From: Deinococcus soli (ex Cha et al. 2016)
GTDB taxonomy: Bacteria; Deinococcota; Deinococci; Deinococcales; Deinococcaceae
Assembly: GCF_001007995.1 (NCBI RefSeq)
Contig: NZ_CP011389.1
Coordinates: 3,076,501 to 3,140,500 of the forward strand
Direction of reading: 5' to 3'
DNA: 64,000 bases
Part shown: one piece after another, positions 9,981-20,692 of the stretch
How the letters are laid out: each line of letters opens with the position of its first letter
How positions within the stretch are numbered: position 1 is the stretch's first letter
Position numbers and translations under genes: made by a program
The notes under the pieces: model-generated
Told to the model about the DNA's origin: nothing
The model's database searches: none
What the model saw: the letters and a program-made list of their open reading frames with translations, nothing else

Positions 9981-11780
9981 TCAGTTCATGCGGATGTCGT
10001 CAGTTGACAACTCGGCCGCTTCAAGCGTCGGGACCGGCACGTCGGGCGCCAGCGCCGCGCCCAGCCACGACCCGTGCCGGACCAGCAGCAGGTTCCCGCC
10101 CGGCAGGCGCGCCACGAGCAGGTCGTGCAGCACCATCGGCGCCAGCCCCGGCATCATGACGACCAGTTCCCCCTTGTAGTCCCAGCGGATGGTCACGCCC
10201 CGGCCCTCGACCTGCACCGTCAGCGGCTCGTCGCTGAGCACCACGCTCGTGAAGTGCCCGCCCGGCGCGAGATCCACCTGCGTGACCGGCACACCCTCAG
10301 GCATGGTTTCCGGGTCGTGCAGCGCGATATGCAGCGCCGCATGCAGCCGGTCGGCCACCACCCGGTGCAGCCCCAGTGCCTGCGCGGCGCTGCGGAAGGC
10401 CTGCGCCGCGTCATCGGCGCCCACCCGCGCCAGGCGCGTCACCAGGGTCTCCACGCCCTTGCGCGCGAAGGACAGCAGCACGTCCGGCGTGGCGTCCAGA
10501 TACTTGCGGGCGCTGTCCGGCGTGAGTTTCTCCAGTTGCAGCGGACCGCCACGCATCACCTGCGCCGCCGCGCGTGCCAGGCGCAGGAACGCGAAATCCT
10601 GCGCCGGGTCGAGCAGCAGCGCTGCCGCCCGCGCCGTGGACGCCCGCCGGCCCAGTTCCAGCGCCGTGTGACTCTCGACCACCAGGGTCATGTACGCCCC
10701 GCTGACGAACGCCCGGAACTGCTGGTCGGGCAGTTTCAGCGTCTGCGAGCGCTCGTGCGGAGGCAGCCCTGGGCGCAGGAGGGTCAGCTGCGAGCCCACC
10801 TGCACCTGCCAGTTCGGGCCGATCGGCTGCCACTCAATGTTCAGGCCGCGCCAGCGGGCGCCGCTGCCGCCGCGCAGGAACACCGTCAGCCGCTCTGCCC
10901 CGTCGTCCGGCACGCGCATGGCGCTGCCCGCGTGCTGCGCCAGCAGGATGCTGCCCTGCGGCGCGCCGTTCAGGCTGGGCTTGGGCAGCGCGTCCAGAAT
11001 CGGGTCGAGCAGCTGCGCCACGTGCCGCGCCGCCGCGCGGATCGCGGGCCGTTCCCGCGGGTCGCGCGGCAGCGGGAACTCGGCCCGCAGCGCCCGCACG
11101 AGCGCCTCGCGCGCCTCGTGCGACACGTGCTCCCGCTCGGCGGCCGCGATCCGCGCCGCGAGCACGTCCTCATCCGGGTGGCGCGGGAATGGCTCGGCGT
11201 GCACGGCCGACAGGGCCGCGCGGACCCGCGTGCGGCCGTCCTCTGTCAGGAGCAGCACGGACAGCGCCTGCGCGAGGCGCCCCGTGACCTCCGGGTCGTG
11301 CAGGTCCATCAGCGCGTCATGCGCGGGCGGCACCGCCAGCGGCTGCGTGCCGGGCCGCGAGAGCCGCTCGGCATTCTCGATCACGGTGTACAGCACCCGC
11401 AGGTGCCCGAATTCCGGTTCACGCTGCCAGCGCAGCGTCAGGTCCCGCGCCTGCGCCGCCGCCCGCTGATGCCACTGCAGCAGCTGCAGTTCCTCCCAGG
11501 CGCGCGACTCCTCGGAATCCGCCGTGGGCGGCGCCGTCCAGGTGCTCTGCCCGCCGTGCCCGGGGCGGGGGCGGGTGTGCTGCACCGGGTTACCCTGGTG
11601 CAGGCGGTACTGCCGGTCGGTTTCCATCAGGCGGCGCAGCAGCGGCGGCTCCAGCGGCGCGCCCAGCAGCTCGTCACGCAGCACGGCCAGACCGCGCCGC
11701 CCGCCGCGCGGCACGCGGCCCTCCGTGAGGTCCTGCACCTTGTATTCGTACAGTTCAACCAGTTCAAGCCAGAAGTCCAC
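9981..11780 (-). CDS. Large protein of unknown function (599 aa)
   Basis: The start GTG 11780 has GGAGG 7 nt upstream. The N-terminal 350 residues are Arg/Leu/Ala-rich and mostly helical, with a charged low-complexity patch near residue 70-90 (TRPRPGHGGQ). A beta-rich part around 310-390 (GARWRGLNIEWQPIG) and a C-terminal beta-rich part (VTIRWDYKGELVVMMPGLAP) follow. I see no signal peptide, membrane helix or catalytic signature and do not recognise the family. It is transcribed divergently from a membrane Ser/Thr kinase about 270 bp away, so it could be a regulator or target of that kinase, but this is only positional inference. Codon use matches its neighbours. Confidence 0.75.
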   Translation of the reverse strand: MDFWLELVELYEYKVQDLTEGRVPRGGRRGLAVLRDELLGAPLEPPLLRRLMETDRQYRLHQGNPVQHTRPRPGHGGQSTWTAPPTADSEESRAWEELQLLQWHQRAAAQARDLTLRWQREPEFGHLRVLYTVIENAERLSRPGTQPLAVPPAHDALMDLHDPEVTGRLAQALSVLLLTEDGRTRVRAALSAVHAEPFPRHPDEDVLAARIAAAEREHVSHEAREALVRALRAEFPLPRDPRERPAIRAAARHVAQLLDPILDALPKPSLNGAPQGSILLAQHAGSAMRVPDDGAERLTVFLRGGSGARWRGLNIEWQPIGPNWQVQVGSQLTLLRPGLPPHERSQTLKLPDQQFRAFVSGAYMTLVVESHTALELGRRASTARAAALLLDPAQDFAFLRLARAAAQVMRGGPLQLEKLTPDSARKYLDATPDVLLSFARKGVETLVTRLARVGADDAAQAFRSAAQALGLHRVVADRLHAALHIALHDPETMPEGVPVTQVDLAPGGHFTSVVLSDEPLTVQVEGRGVTIRWDYKGELVVMMPGLAPMVLHDLLVARLPGGNLLLVRHGSWLGAALAPDVPVPTLEAAELSTDDIRMN

Positions 11781-11995
11781 GGCGCACCTCCGGGCGGGTC
11801 AGCAGCGTTGAAGCGGGCATCCCGTCCAGTATGCCCCGCGTGACACGCCCCGCGCGCGCTCCCCCCCCGGACGGGCGCCATCCCCCAGCCGCTGCGCTCG
11901 AGTCGCTGCGCACCCACCCCTGGGCGCTGGCTCCCGGGCACGCGGCGCGCTGCATGCGGGGGGTGGGATGTAAGGCGCGTGACAGTGCCGACCTG

Positions 11996-12001
11996 TATAA
12001 C
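11996..12001 (+). promoter_or_regulatory. -10-like box TATAAC before kinase micro-ORF
   Basis: TATAAC ends 8 nt before ATG 12010. It is one base off the TANNNT pattern used by most neighbours. Confidence 0.45.
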
Positions 12002-12009
12002 AAGGGGCA

Positions 12010-12054
12010 ATGACGCGCCCCACCTGCCCCCGCCCGCGCCGGAGCCGACCGTGA
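12010..12054 (+). CDS. Leaderless micro-ORF (14 codons) upstream of the Ser/Thr kinase
   Basis: ATG 12010 opens a frame that reads MTRPTCPRPRRSRP and stops at TGA 12052-12054. The stop overlaps the GTG start of the kinase gene (GTGA, 12051-12054). It lies 8 nt behind a -10-like box, so it would begin at the mRNA 5' end. Six basic and proline codons close to its stop could slow ribosomes. The kinase ribosome site (GGAG at 12041-12044) is inside it, so translation of the peptide would control access. The arrangement repeats at ftsY. Expression is untested. Confidence 0.45.
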   Translation: MTRPTCPRPRRSRP

Positions 12055-14132
12055 CCCCCGTCCTGCTCGCGTCGCTGTTCGTCGTCGGCGTCCTGCTGAC
12101 CGTCCGCCTGAACGAACGGGTGCTGAGCGGCGCGGTGGCCGTCGTGGTGGGGCTGCTGGCCGCGCTGCTGGCCGCGCTGGCGCTGGGCGTGGGCGGCCCG
12201 CGCGCCGCCGAGATGCAGCTGAGCGACCTGAACCGCGCGCAGGGCGTGCTGGTCGCCGCGGCGTTCGTGATCGCCACCGCCGCGTACCACATGGGCCGCA
12301 TGATCCTGCCCAGCCTGGACCGCCCGGGCCGCAAGCCCATGAAGGTGCAGCGCACCGCCGCGCCCACGCAGGTGCAGCGCCGCACGAACCTGACGCAGAC
12401 GCAGGTGACCAGCGACCTGCGCTTCCAGGACTACGAGGTCCTCGACCGGATCGGGGTGGGCGGCATGGGCAGCGTGTACCGCGCCCGACGTCGCCAGGAC
12501 GGCCGTACGGTCGCCCTGAAGGTCCCGCAGGACAAGTACCTCGCGGACGCGAAGTTCGTCAAGCGCTTCTACCGCGAGGCGGAGGTCCTCAAGCGGTTCA
12601 ACCACCCGAATATCGTGCGGGTGTACGACTACCGCATGCAGGACCCCGAGCATTACATCGCCATGGAATTCCTGGACGGCGAGAGCCTCGAGGACGTGCT
12701 GGAAAACCGCACGCTGACCTTCACGGAAAGCGCGCAGATCATGCGCGCCCTGGCCGACGCGCTGCGCCACATCCACATGCAGAACGTCGTGCACCGCGAC
12801 ATCAAGCCCGCCAACGTGATGCTGCTCAAGAGTGCCTTCACCGACGGCGTGCTGCGTGACGGCGGCGTGAAACTCATGGACTTCGGCATCGCGGTCGGGA
12901 AGGTCCTGACCCGCCTGACCATGACCGGTGCGCGCGTCGGCACGCCCATCTACATGGCACCCGAGCAGGCCAAGGGCAACCGCGTGGACGCCCGCAGCGA
13001 CGTGTACTCGCTGGGGCTGCTCGCCTACGAACTGGTCACCGGGCAAACCGCCTTCAAGGGCAGCTACGAGGCCGTCGTGCACCAGCAGGTCTTCGAGTCC
13101 CCCAAGCCCCCCAAGCAGGTGAGGCTGGAGGTGCCGGGCAAACTGAACGACCTGATCCTGCACATGATCGAGAAGGACCCCGCCTCGCGCCCCACCCTGG
13201 ACGACGTGATCGCCCGCATCGACGCCGGGGTGCTGAGTGACGACGTGTTCAACGATCCGCTCGCGCTGGCCCTGAGCGTCCAGGAGAAACGCGGTACGCT
13301 GCGCCTGCTGGACCTCAAGGGGAAGCTGCGCGCCAGTCTGCGCGACCAGACCGGCGGTGCCCAGGGCCTGCCCGGCGCGCCCAACGCCATGGCCAGCGAC
13401 CACGAGGGCAACATGTTTGTCACGCTGCTCGACTACCGCCAGGGCCGCAGCGGCACCCTGGCGCGCAAACTCGACCCGGACGGGCAGGAACTCGCCTCCT
13501 TCGGACCGTACGGGCTGGGCGACGGTGAACTGCTCCAGCCGGTCGGCGTGGCCGTCACGCAGGGGCAGGTGTTCATCCTGGACGCCGAGGCGCACCACGT
13601 GGTCGTCTTCGACCTTGAGGGCCGCTTCCTGCGCCGCTTCGGCGGGCGCGGGCAGGGCCTGGGCCGCTTCGAGAAGCCCCGCTCGATCGTCGCTGCGCCC
13701 GACGGGCACGTGTATGTCCTCGATACCGGCAACAACGAGGTGCAGCGCTTCAACGCACAGGGCGAGTACATCAGCCGCTTCGCGTTCCGCCTGGACCGCA
13801 ACAGCGACGCGCTGCGCCCCCTGGAGGGCCTGGGCGTGGACCAGTTCGGCGCGGTGTACATCGTCGACAGTGTCGCCCGCAAGGTCCGCAAGATCGAGGC
13901 GGACGGCACCCCGGGCCTGACCTTCGCCATGGAAACCCTGGTCGGCGAGCCCGCCGACGCGCCCTGGCTGATCCAGGTCGGACCGGACGGGCAGATGTAC
14001 GCCGTGCGCCAGGGCGGACAGGTGCTGCGCATCTACTCCAACGTCGGGGACCTGCTGTCCTCGAACGACATGTACGCCCCGGTGCAGGCCATGTCGCTGC
14101 TGCACCGCCCACACGTCCTGCACCCCGCCTGA
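12051..14132 (+). CDS. Membrane Ser/Thr protein kinase with C-terminal NHL-type beta-propeller
   Basis: 693 residues from GTG 12051 (GGAG 6 nt upstream). Three hydrophobic segments occupy about residues 1-85, then a basic linker. The Hanks-type kinase domain (about 127-400) has GVGGMGSVY (Gly loop, 135), Lys in VALKV (about 156), HRDIKPANV (about 248), DFGIA (about 277) and GTPIYMAPEQ (about 300), all intact. Residues 410-690 form a six-bladed NHL-like propeller with repeats such as LLQPVGVAV, FEKPRSIVA and LRPLEGLGV. No membrane segment separates kinase and propeller, so both should be cytoplasmic, unlike mycobacterial PknD where the propeller is outside. A glutaredoxin-like gene starts 3 nt after the stop. 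Confidence 0.9.
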   Translation: MTPVLLASLFVVGVLLTVRLNERVLSGAVAVVVGLLAALLAALALGVGGPRAAEMQLSDLNRAQGVLVAAAFVIATAAYHMGRMILPSLDRPGRKPMKVQRTAAPTQVQRRTNLTQTQVTSDLRFQDYEVLDRIGVGGMGSVYRARRRQDGRTVALKVPQDKYLADAKFVKRFYREAEVLKRFNHPNIVRVYDYRMQDPEHYIAMEFLDGESLEDVLENRTLTFTESAQIMRALADALRHIHMQNVVHRDIKPANVMLLKSAFTDGVLRDGGVKLMDFGIAVGKVLTRLTMTGARVGTPIYMAPEQAKGNRVDARSDVYSLGLLAYELVTGQTAFKGSYEAVVHQQVFESPKPPKQVRLEVPGKLNDLILHMIEKDPASRPTLDDVIARIDAGVLSDDVFNDPLALALSVQEKRGTLRLLDLKGKLRASLRDQTGGAQGLPGAPNAMASDHEGNMFVTLLDYRQGRSGTLARKLDPDGQELASFGPYGLGDGELLQPVGVAVTQGQVFILDAEAHHVVVFDLEGRFLRRFGGRGQGLGRFEKPRSIVAAPDGHVYVLDTGNNEVQRFNAQGEYISRFAFRLDRNSDALRPLEGLGVDQFGAVYIVDSVARKVRKIEADGTPGLTFAMETLVGEPADAPWLIQVGPDGQMYAVRQGGQVLRIYSNVGDLLSSNDMYAPVQAMSLLHRPHVLHPA

Positions 14133-14134
14133 CC

Positions 14135-14416
14135 GTGACCCCCACCCCGACCCTCCCCACCCTGACGCTGTACACCCGCGCCGGATGCCACCTGTGCGAG
14201 CAGGCGGCCGCGAACCTCGGCGCGATGAACGTCCCGTTCACCCCGGTGGACATCGACGCGTTCCCCGACCTGCGCGCCCGCTGGACCGACCACGTGCCCG
14301 TCCTGGTCTGGACGCCGCCCGGCCAGTCAGAACAGGTGCTCGGCAAGGGCGCGTTCAGCCGCGCGCGCGCCGGGCAGATCAAGCTGCACCTCATGCGTAC
14401 TGTGTCCGGAACCTGA
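14135..14416 (+). CDS. Glutaredoxin-family protein
   Basis: 93 residues from GTG 14135, 3 nt after the kinase stop, so co-transcribed with it. LTLYTRAGCHLCEQAAANL holds a C-x-x-C redox site (CHLC). VDIDAFPDLRARW and DHVPVLVW, with the cis-Pro of the thioredoxin fold, follow. Family members reduce disulfides or bind thiols; a link to redox control of the kinase is a reasonable guess from the operon alone. Confidence 0.8.
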   Translation: MTPTPTLPTLTLYTRAGCHLCEQAAANLGAMNVPFTPVDIDAFPDLRARWTDHVPVLVWTPPGQSEQVLGKGAFSRARAGQIKLHLMRTVSGT

Positions 14417-14452
14417 AGCCGTCCGGGGACGCGCGACCGCGCGCCGGGACGC

Positions 14453-14458
14453 TATGGT
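14453..14458 (+). promoter_or_regulatory. -10 box TATGGT before ftsY micro-ORF (leaderless type)
   Basis: TATGGT, 6 nt, ATG 14465. The box drives the micro-ORF, not the GTG of ftsY directly. Confidence 0.55.
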
Positions 14459-14464
14459 GGGCGC

Positions 14465-14503
14465 ATGAATCACCCCTGTCCCCCCGCCGGAGTGCCCGCG
14501 TGA
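14465..14503 (+). CDS. Leaderless micro-ORF (12 codons) upstream of ftsY
   Basis: ATG 14465 begins 6 nt behind TATGGT and reads MNHPCPPAGVPA, stopping at TGA 14501-14503. The stop overlaps the ftsY start as GTGA (14500-14503). The ftsY ribosome site GGAG (14489-14492) is within the micro-ORF. A Pro-Cys-Pro-Pro run is present, which tends to slow ribosomes. Same design as the micro-ORF before the kinase gene. Confidence 0.5.
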   Translation: MNHPCPPAGVPA

Positions 14504-15456
14504 GCTGGCTCGAACGTCTCCGCGACGGGCTCTCCAAGACCCGCAAGCAGATCAACGACACCGCCGGGTTCCTCGGCAGTGACGTCCGCGACGTCCTCAC
14601 CAACCGCCTGGACACGATTGAAGACCTCGAGTACGCCCTGATCGCCGCCGACGTGGGCCGCGCCGCCACCGAGGAGATCCTCGACGACATCCGCCGCGCA
14701 GAGGGCAAGAACCTCCAGGACGCGCTGATGGACGCCCTGACCCTGCAACTGGAACCCGACGCCAAACGCGCCGAGTTCCGCAAGCTGGGCTTCAGCCCCG
14801 ACGCGCGGCGCAGCAGCGTCGACCCCAGGGGCCACGTCGTCATGGTGATCGGCGTGAACGGGGTGGGGAAGACCACCACCATCGCCAAGCTGGGCCAGTA
14901 CTACGTGGACCGTGGCAAGAGTGTCATGTTCGCCGCCGGGGACACCTTCCGCGCCGCCGCCGGCACACAGTTGGGCGTCTGGGGTGAGCGCCTGGGCATC
15001 CCGGTCGTGCAGGGCGTGGACGGCGGCGACCCGGCCGCCGTGGCCTTCGACGGCGCGGCCGCCCGCGCGGCGCGCGGCACGGACCTGCTGTTCGTGGACA
15101 CCGCCGGGAGGTTGCACAACAAGCACAACCTGATGGAGGAACTGAAGAAGGTCCGCCGCGTGATCGAGAAGGCCGACCCGAACGAACCGGCCGAGGTGTG
15201 GCTGGTGCTGGACGCCGTGACCGGCCAGAACGGCCTGCAGCAGGCCAAGAAGTTCCACGAGGCCACCCCGCTGACCGGCGTGATCGTCACGAAACTTGAC
15301 GGCACCGCCAAGGGCGGCATTCTCGTGCCGATCGTGCGGGAACTGGGCGTGCCGATCAAGTTCATCGGGGTGGGCGAGCAGCCCGGCGACCTGCAACCCT
15401 TCGACAGCCGCGAGTTCGTCCGCGCGCTGTTCGACGTGAACATCCCCCGCGAGTAA
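14500..15456 (+). CDS. ftsY: Signal recognition particle receptor FtsY
   Basis: 318 residues from GTG 14500. FtsY is the SRP-family GTPase that docks ribosome-nascent chain complexes with SRP at the membrane. Seen: short N domain (SWLERLRDGLSKTRKQI), G1 GVNGVGKTTTIAKL, DTFRAAA, G3 VDTAGRLHN with the LMEELKK helix, G4 VTKLDGTAKGG, and closing GVGEQPGDLQPF. The acidic A domain of E. coli FtsY is missing, as in many bacteria. Its start overlaps the stop of a 12-codon leaderless ORF. A strong bidirectional hairpin follows. Confidence 0.96.
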   Translation: MSWLERLRDGLSKTRKQINDTAGFLGSDVRDVLTNRLDTIEDLEYALIAADVGRAATEEILDDIRRAEGKNLQDALMDALTLQLEPDAKRAEFRKLGFSPDARRSSVDPRGHVVMVIGVNGVGKTTTIAKLGQYYVDRGKSVMFAAGDTFRAAAGTQLGVWGERLGIPVVQGVDGGDPAAVAFDGAAARAARGTDLLFVDTAGRLHNKHNLMEELKKVRRVIEKADPNEPAEVWLVLDAVTGQNGLQQAKKFHEATPLTGVIVTKLDGTAKGGILVPIVRELGVPIKFIGVGEQPGDLQPFDSREFVRALFDVNIPRE

Positions 15457-15465
15457 CGGTAGGAA

Positions 15466-15498
15466 GAGGCGGCCCCCAGGAGATCCGGGGGCCGCCTC
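15466..15498. terminator. Bidirectional terminator between ftsY and ABC permease
   Basis: 12-bp perfect stem GAGGCGGCCCCC (15466-15477) with GGGGGCCGCCTC (15487-15498), 9-nt loop, followed by ATTGTGT. Confidence 0.8.
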
Positions 15499-15510
15499 AT
15501 TGTGTGGGGT

Positions 15511-16512
<1,002 letters not shown>

Positions 16513-16528
16513 GAGGTCACTGTTCCTT

Positions 16529-17557
<1,029 letters not shown>

Positions 17558-17593
17558 GGTGGATCTCCAGAGGTGAGGGGGAATCGAAATGGG

Positions 17594-17640
17594 GGAGGGG
17601 CCGGAGCAGGCGCCGTGCAAGGCGCAACTCCGGCCCCTCC
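17594..17640 (-). terminator. Intercistronic stem-loop after binding-protein gene
   Basis: 13-bp perfect stem GGAGGGGCCGGAG (17594-17606) with CTCCGGCCCCTCC (17628-17640), 21-nt loop. No T-run. It probably protects the upstream message or attenuates the permease genes. Confidence 0.6.
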
Positions 17641-17655
17641 GCGTTCAGCCGGGCG

Positions 17656-19233
<1,578 letters not shown>

Positions 19234-19328
19234 GGAACCTCCAGTCCTGACCGGCACAGGCGTCACAGCCCCGGTCAGGGGCGCGTGGGCAGGGTGGGCA
19301 GGACGATGAAAAGGAAAAACGTGCGTTC

Positions 19329-19357
19329 AGGGTATGGGCCACCCCCGGGGGTGTCAA
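19329..19357 (-). promoter_or_regulatory. Canonical promoter of peptide ABC operon
   Basis: On the minus strand TTGACA (19352-19357), 17-bp spacer, TACCCT (19329-19334), giving a leader of about 90 nt. Confidence 0.75.
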
Positions 19358-19517
19358 GCGACCGTCACTGACCGCGGTGTCAGCTGTGCGCCCCCTCGGG
19401 ACAGTTCGGGGGTCGGGGGCCTCCTGACCTGGGCCTCTGCCCGGGCGGTCGGGGGACCATCCCGCCCCTCCTGACGGCGCAGACGGCCCGTGTCACCGCA
19501 GCATTCACAGCAGAATC

Positions 19518-19652
19518 ATACGGACTCCGATTGAATGGGCTTTGCAGCCCGTTCAATCCGAGCGAAGCGAGTGGGAGAAAAACGGGTTCCGGACGTGGAG
19601 CTGGCAATCCGGTGAAGTTCCGGATTGTTGGCGAAACAAACGGAATCCGTAT
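19518..19652. repeat. Dispersed 135-bp palindromic element, copy A
   Basis: Bounded by 12-bp inverted ends with one mismatch (ATACGGACTCCG at 19518-19529; CGGAATCCGTAT at 19641-19652). Inside are hairpin 1 (19533-19541 with 19546-19554) and hairpin 2 (CAATCCGG 19605-19612 with CCGGATTG 19620-19627). A second copy is at 32293-32428. Local GC is lower than in the surroundings. No convincing coding capacity. Confidence 0.75.
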
Positions 19653-19838
19653 CAGAGGTATTGAAGGGGTTGCCCAAGACCTCCGATTCGAGCGGAGCGA
19701 GCATCTGAGAAGGACAGCGGTTGAACCTGGACTTGAGGGGCGTGTTCTTGGCCCCTCAATGCAACTGGAAACCGCTGCCAGCGCTCCTGATGGGCTGATC
19801 TTTGAGATCTTTGAGATCGGGCGGACCCGCAGGACGGG
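19653..19838. other. Non-coding spacer with short repeats
   Basis: No supported gene. It holds a second CGAGCGGAGCGAG motif (19689-19701), an inverted repeat TTGAGGGGC / GCCCCTCAA around 19733-19760, and a tandem TTTGAGATC near 19800-19817. The open frame across this region and copy A reads as repeat sequence, not protein. Confidence 0.5.
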
Positions 19839-19869
19839 CACCCGGGAGGGGCGCGGTGGCTCCCGGGTG
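19839..19869 (-). terminator. Terminator hairpin of FAH-family gene
   Basis: CACCCGGGAG (19839-19848) pairs with CTCCCGGGTG (19860-19869), 11-nt loop, just past the stop of the minus-strand gene. Confidence 0.55.
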
Positions 19870-19885
19870 TACCTGGAAAGCGCGG

Positions 19886-20641
19886 TCAGACGATGGGCGT
19901 GACGAGGACCCCGAGGCCCGAGACCTCCACCTCGACCGTGTCGCCCGGACCGACCGGGCCGACGCCCTCAGGCGTGCCGGTCAGGACGACGTCGCCGGGT
20001 TCCAGCGTCACGAAACGCGTCAGGTACACCAGGATATCCACGACCGGGAAGATCATCTGGGCGGTGCGGCCGTCCTGTCGCGTCTGGCCGTTCACGCGGG
20101 TCTGCACGCGCACGTCGCGGGGATCGAAGTCGGTCTCCAGCCAGGGGCCCAGCGGGCAGAAGCGGTCGGCGGCCTTCGCACGGAACCACTGCAGGTCGGT
20201 CTTCTGGAGGTCGCGCGCGGTCAGGTCCAGGGCGCAGGTATAGCCCGCCACGGCTGCCAGCGCTGTGTCGGGCGTGAGGTTCCGGGCGCGCTGCCCGATC
20301 ACCAGCGCCAGTTCACCCTCGAAGTGGAAGTTCTGCGTCCAGTCAGGGCGCTGCACGGCGCCGCCCGGTTCAGCCAGGGTGTTGGGGCCCTTCAGAAAGA
20401 TGCCGGGCTCTGCAGGCAGGTCGCCAGTGTCGTTGCCCAGCTCGCGGATGTGGTCGAGGTAGTTGCGGCCCACGCAGACGATCTTGCTGGGCTCGGCCGG
20501 GGCGAGCAGCGTCACGCCCGCAGCGTCCAGCGTCTCGCCTGTGGGCTCGCCGCCCATACCGCGCGTGACCTGCACCTGCGTGCCGTTCAGGACGCCCCAC
20601 TGCGCCGCGCCGTCCCCTGCCGTGAATCTGACGAGTTTCAT
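19886..20641 (-). CDS. Fumarylacetoacetate hydrolase family protein
   Basis: 251 residues. FAH-fold metal-dependent hydrolase/isomerase acting on 2-keto-diacids, as in aromatic degradation or oxaloacetate tautomerisation. Motifs: [14 protein letters not shown] (substrate/metal start of the domain), [14 protein letters not shown] [28 protein letters not shown] with the two metal-binding Glu residues, TARDLQ, and [14 protein letters not shown] near the end. ATG 20641 lies 6 nt behind TATCCT. No catabolic neighbours, so the substrate is unknown. Confidence 0.88.
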   Translation of the reverse strand: MKLVRFTAGDGAAQWGVLNGTQVQVTRGMGGEPTGETLDAAGVTLLAPAEPSKIVCVGRNYLDHIRELGNDTGDLPAEPGIFLKGPNTLAEPGGAVQRPDWTQNFHFEGELALVIGQRARNLTPDTALAAVAGYTCALDLTARDLQKTDLQWFRAKAADRFCPLGPWLETDFDPRDVRVQTRVNGQTRQDGRTAQMIFPVVDILVYLTRFVTLEPGDVVLTGTPEGVGPVGPGDTVEVEVSGLGVLVTPIV

Positions 20642-20647
20642 GCGCGC

Positions 20648-20653
20648 AGGATA
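20648..20653 (-). promoter_or_regulatory. -10 box TATCCT of FAH-family gene (leaderless type)
   Basis: Minus strand TATCCT, 6 nt, ATG 20641. Confidence 0.6.
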
Positions 20654-20692
20654 CGGCCCGCGGGCCCCACGCCGGGACCCGGGGGCGGGAGT

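Noticed and set aside
7788..10007. 739-codon plus-strand open frame
   Set aside because: Out of frame with the MBL and exported protein genes and antisense to the glycosyltransferase; Arg/Pro-rich only.
11799..14123. 774-codon open frame on the minus strand across the kinase gene
   Set aside because: It is the antisense shadow of the kinase. The plus-strand frame has all kinase motifs, and the shadow has only low-complexity Val/Gln/His-rich sequence.
19558..19701. GAGCGNAGCGAG motifs as CRISPR-like or phage sites
   Set aside because: Three scattered copies (two here, one at 51391-51404) without regular spacing. Probably a common short palindromic repeat of the genus.
19531..19902. 123-codon open frame over repeat copy A
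   Set aside because: A related peptide appears in repeat copy B in a different frame context. The conservation is of DNA structure (inverted ends, covarying hairpin), not codons.
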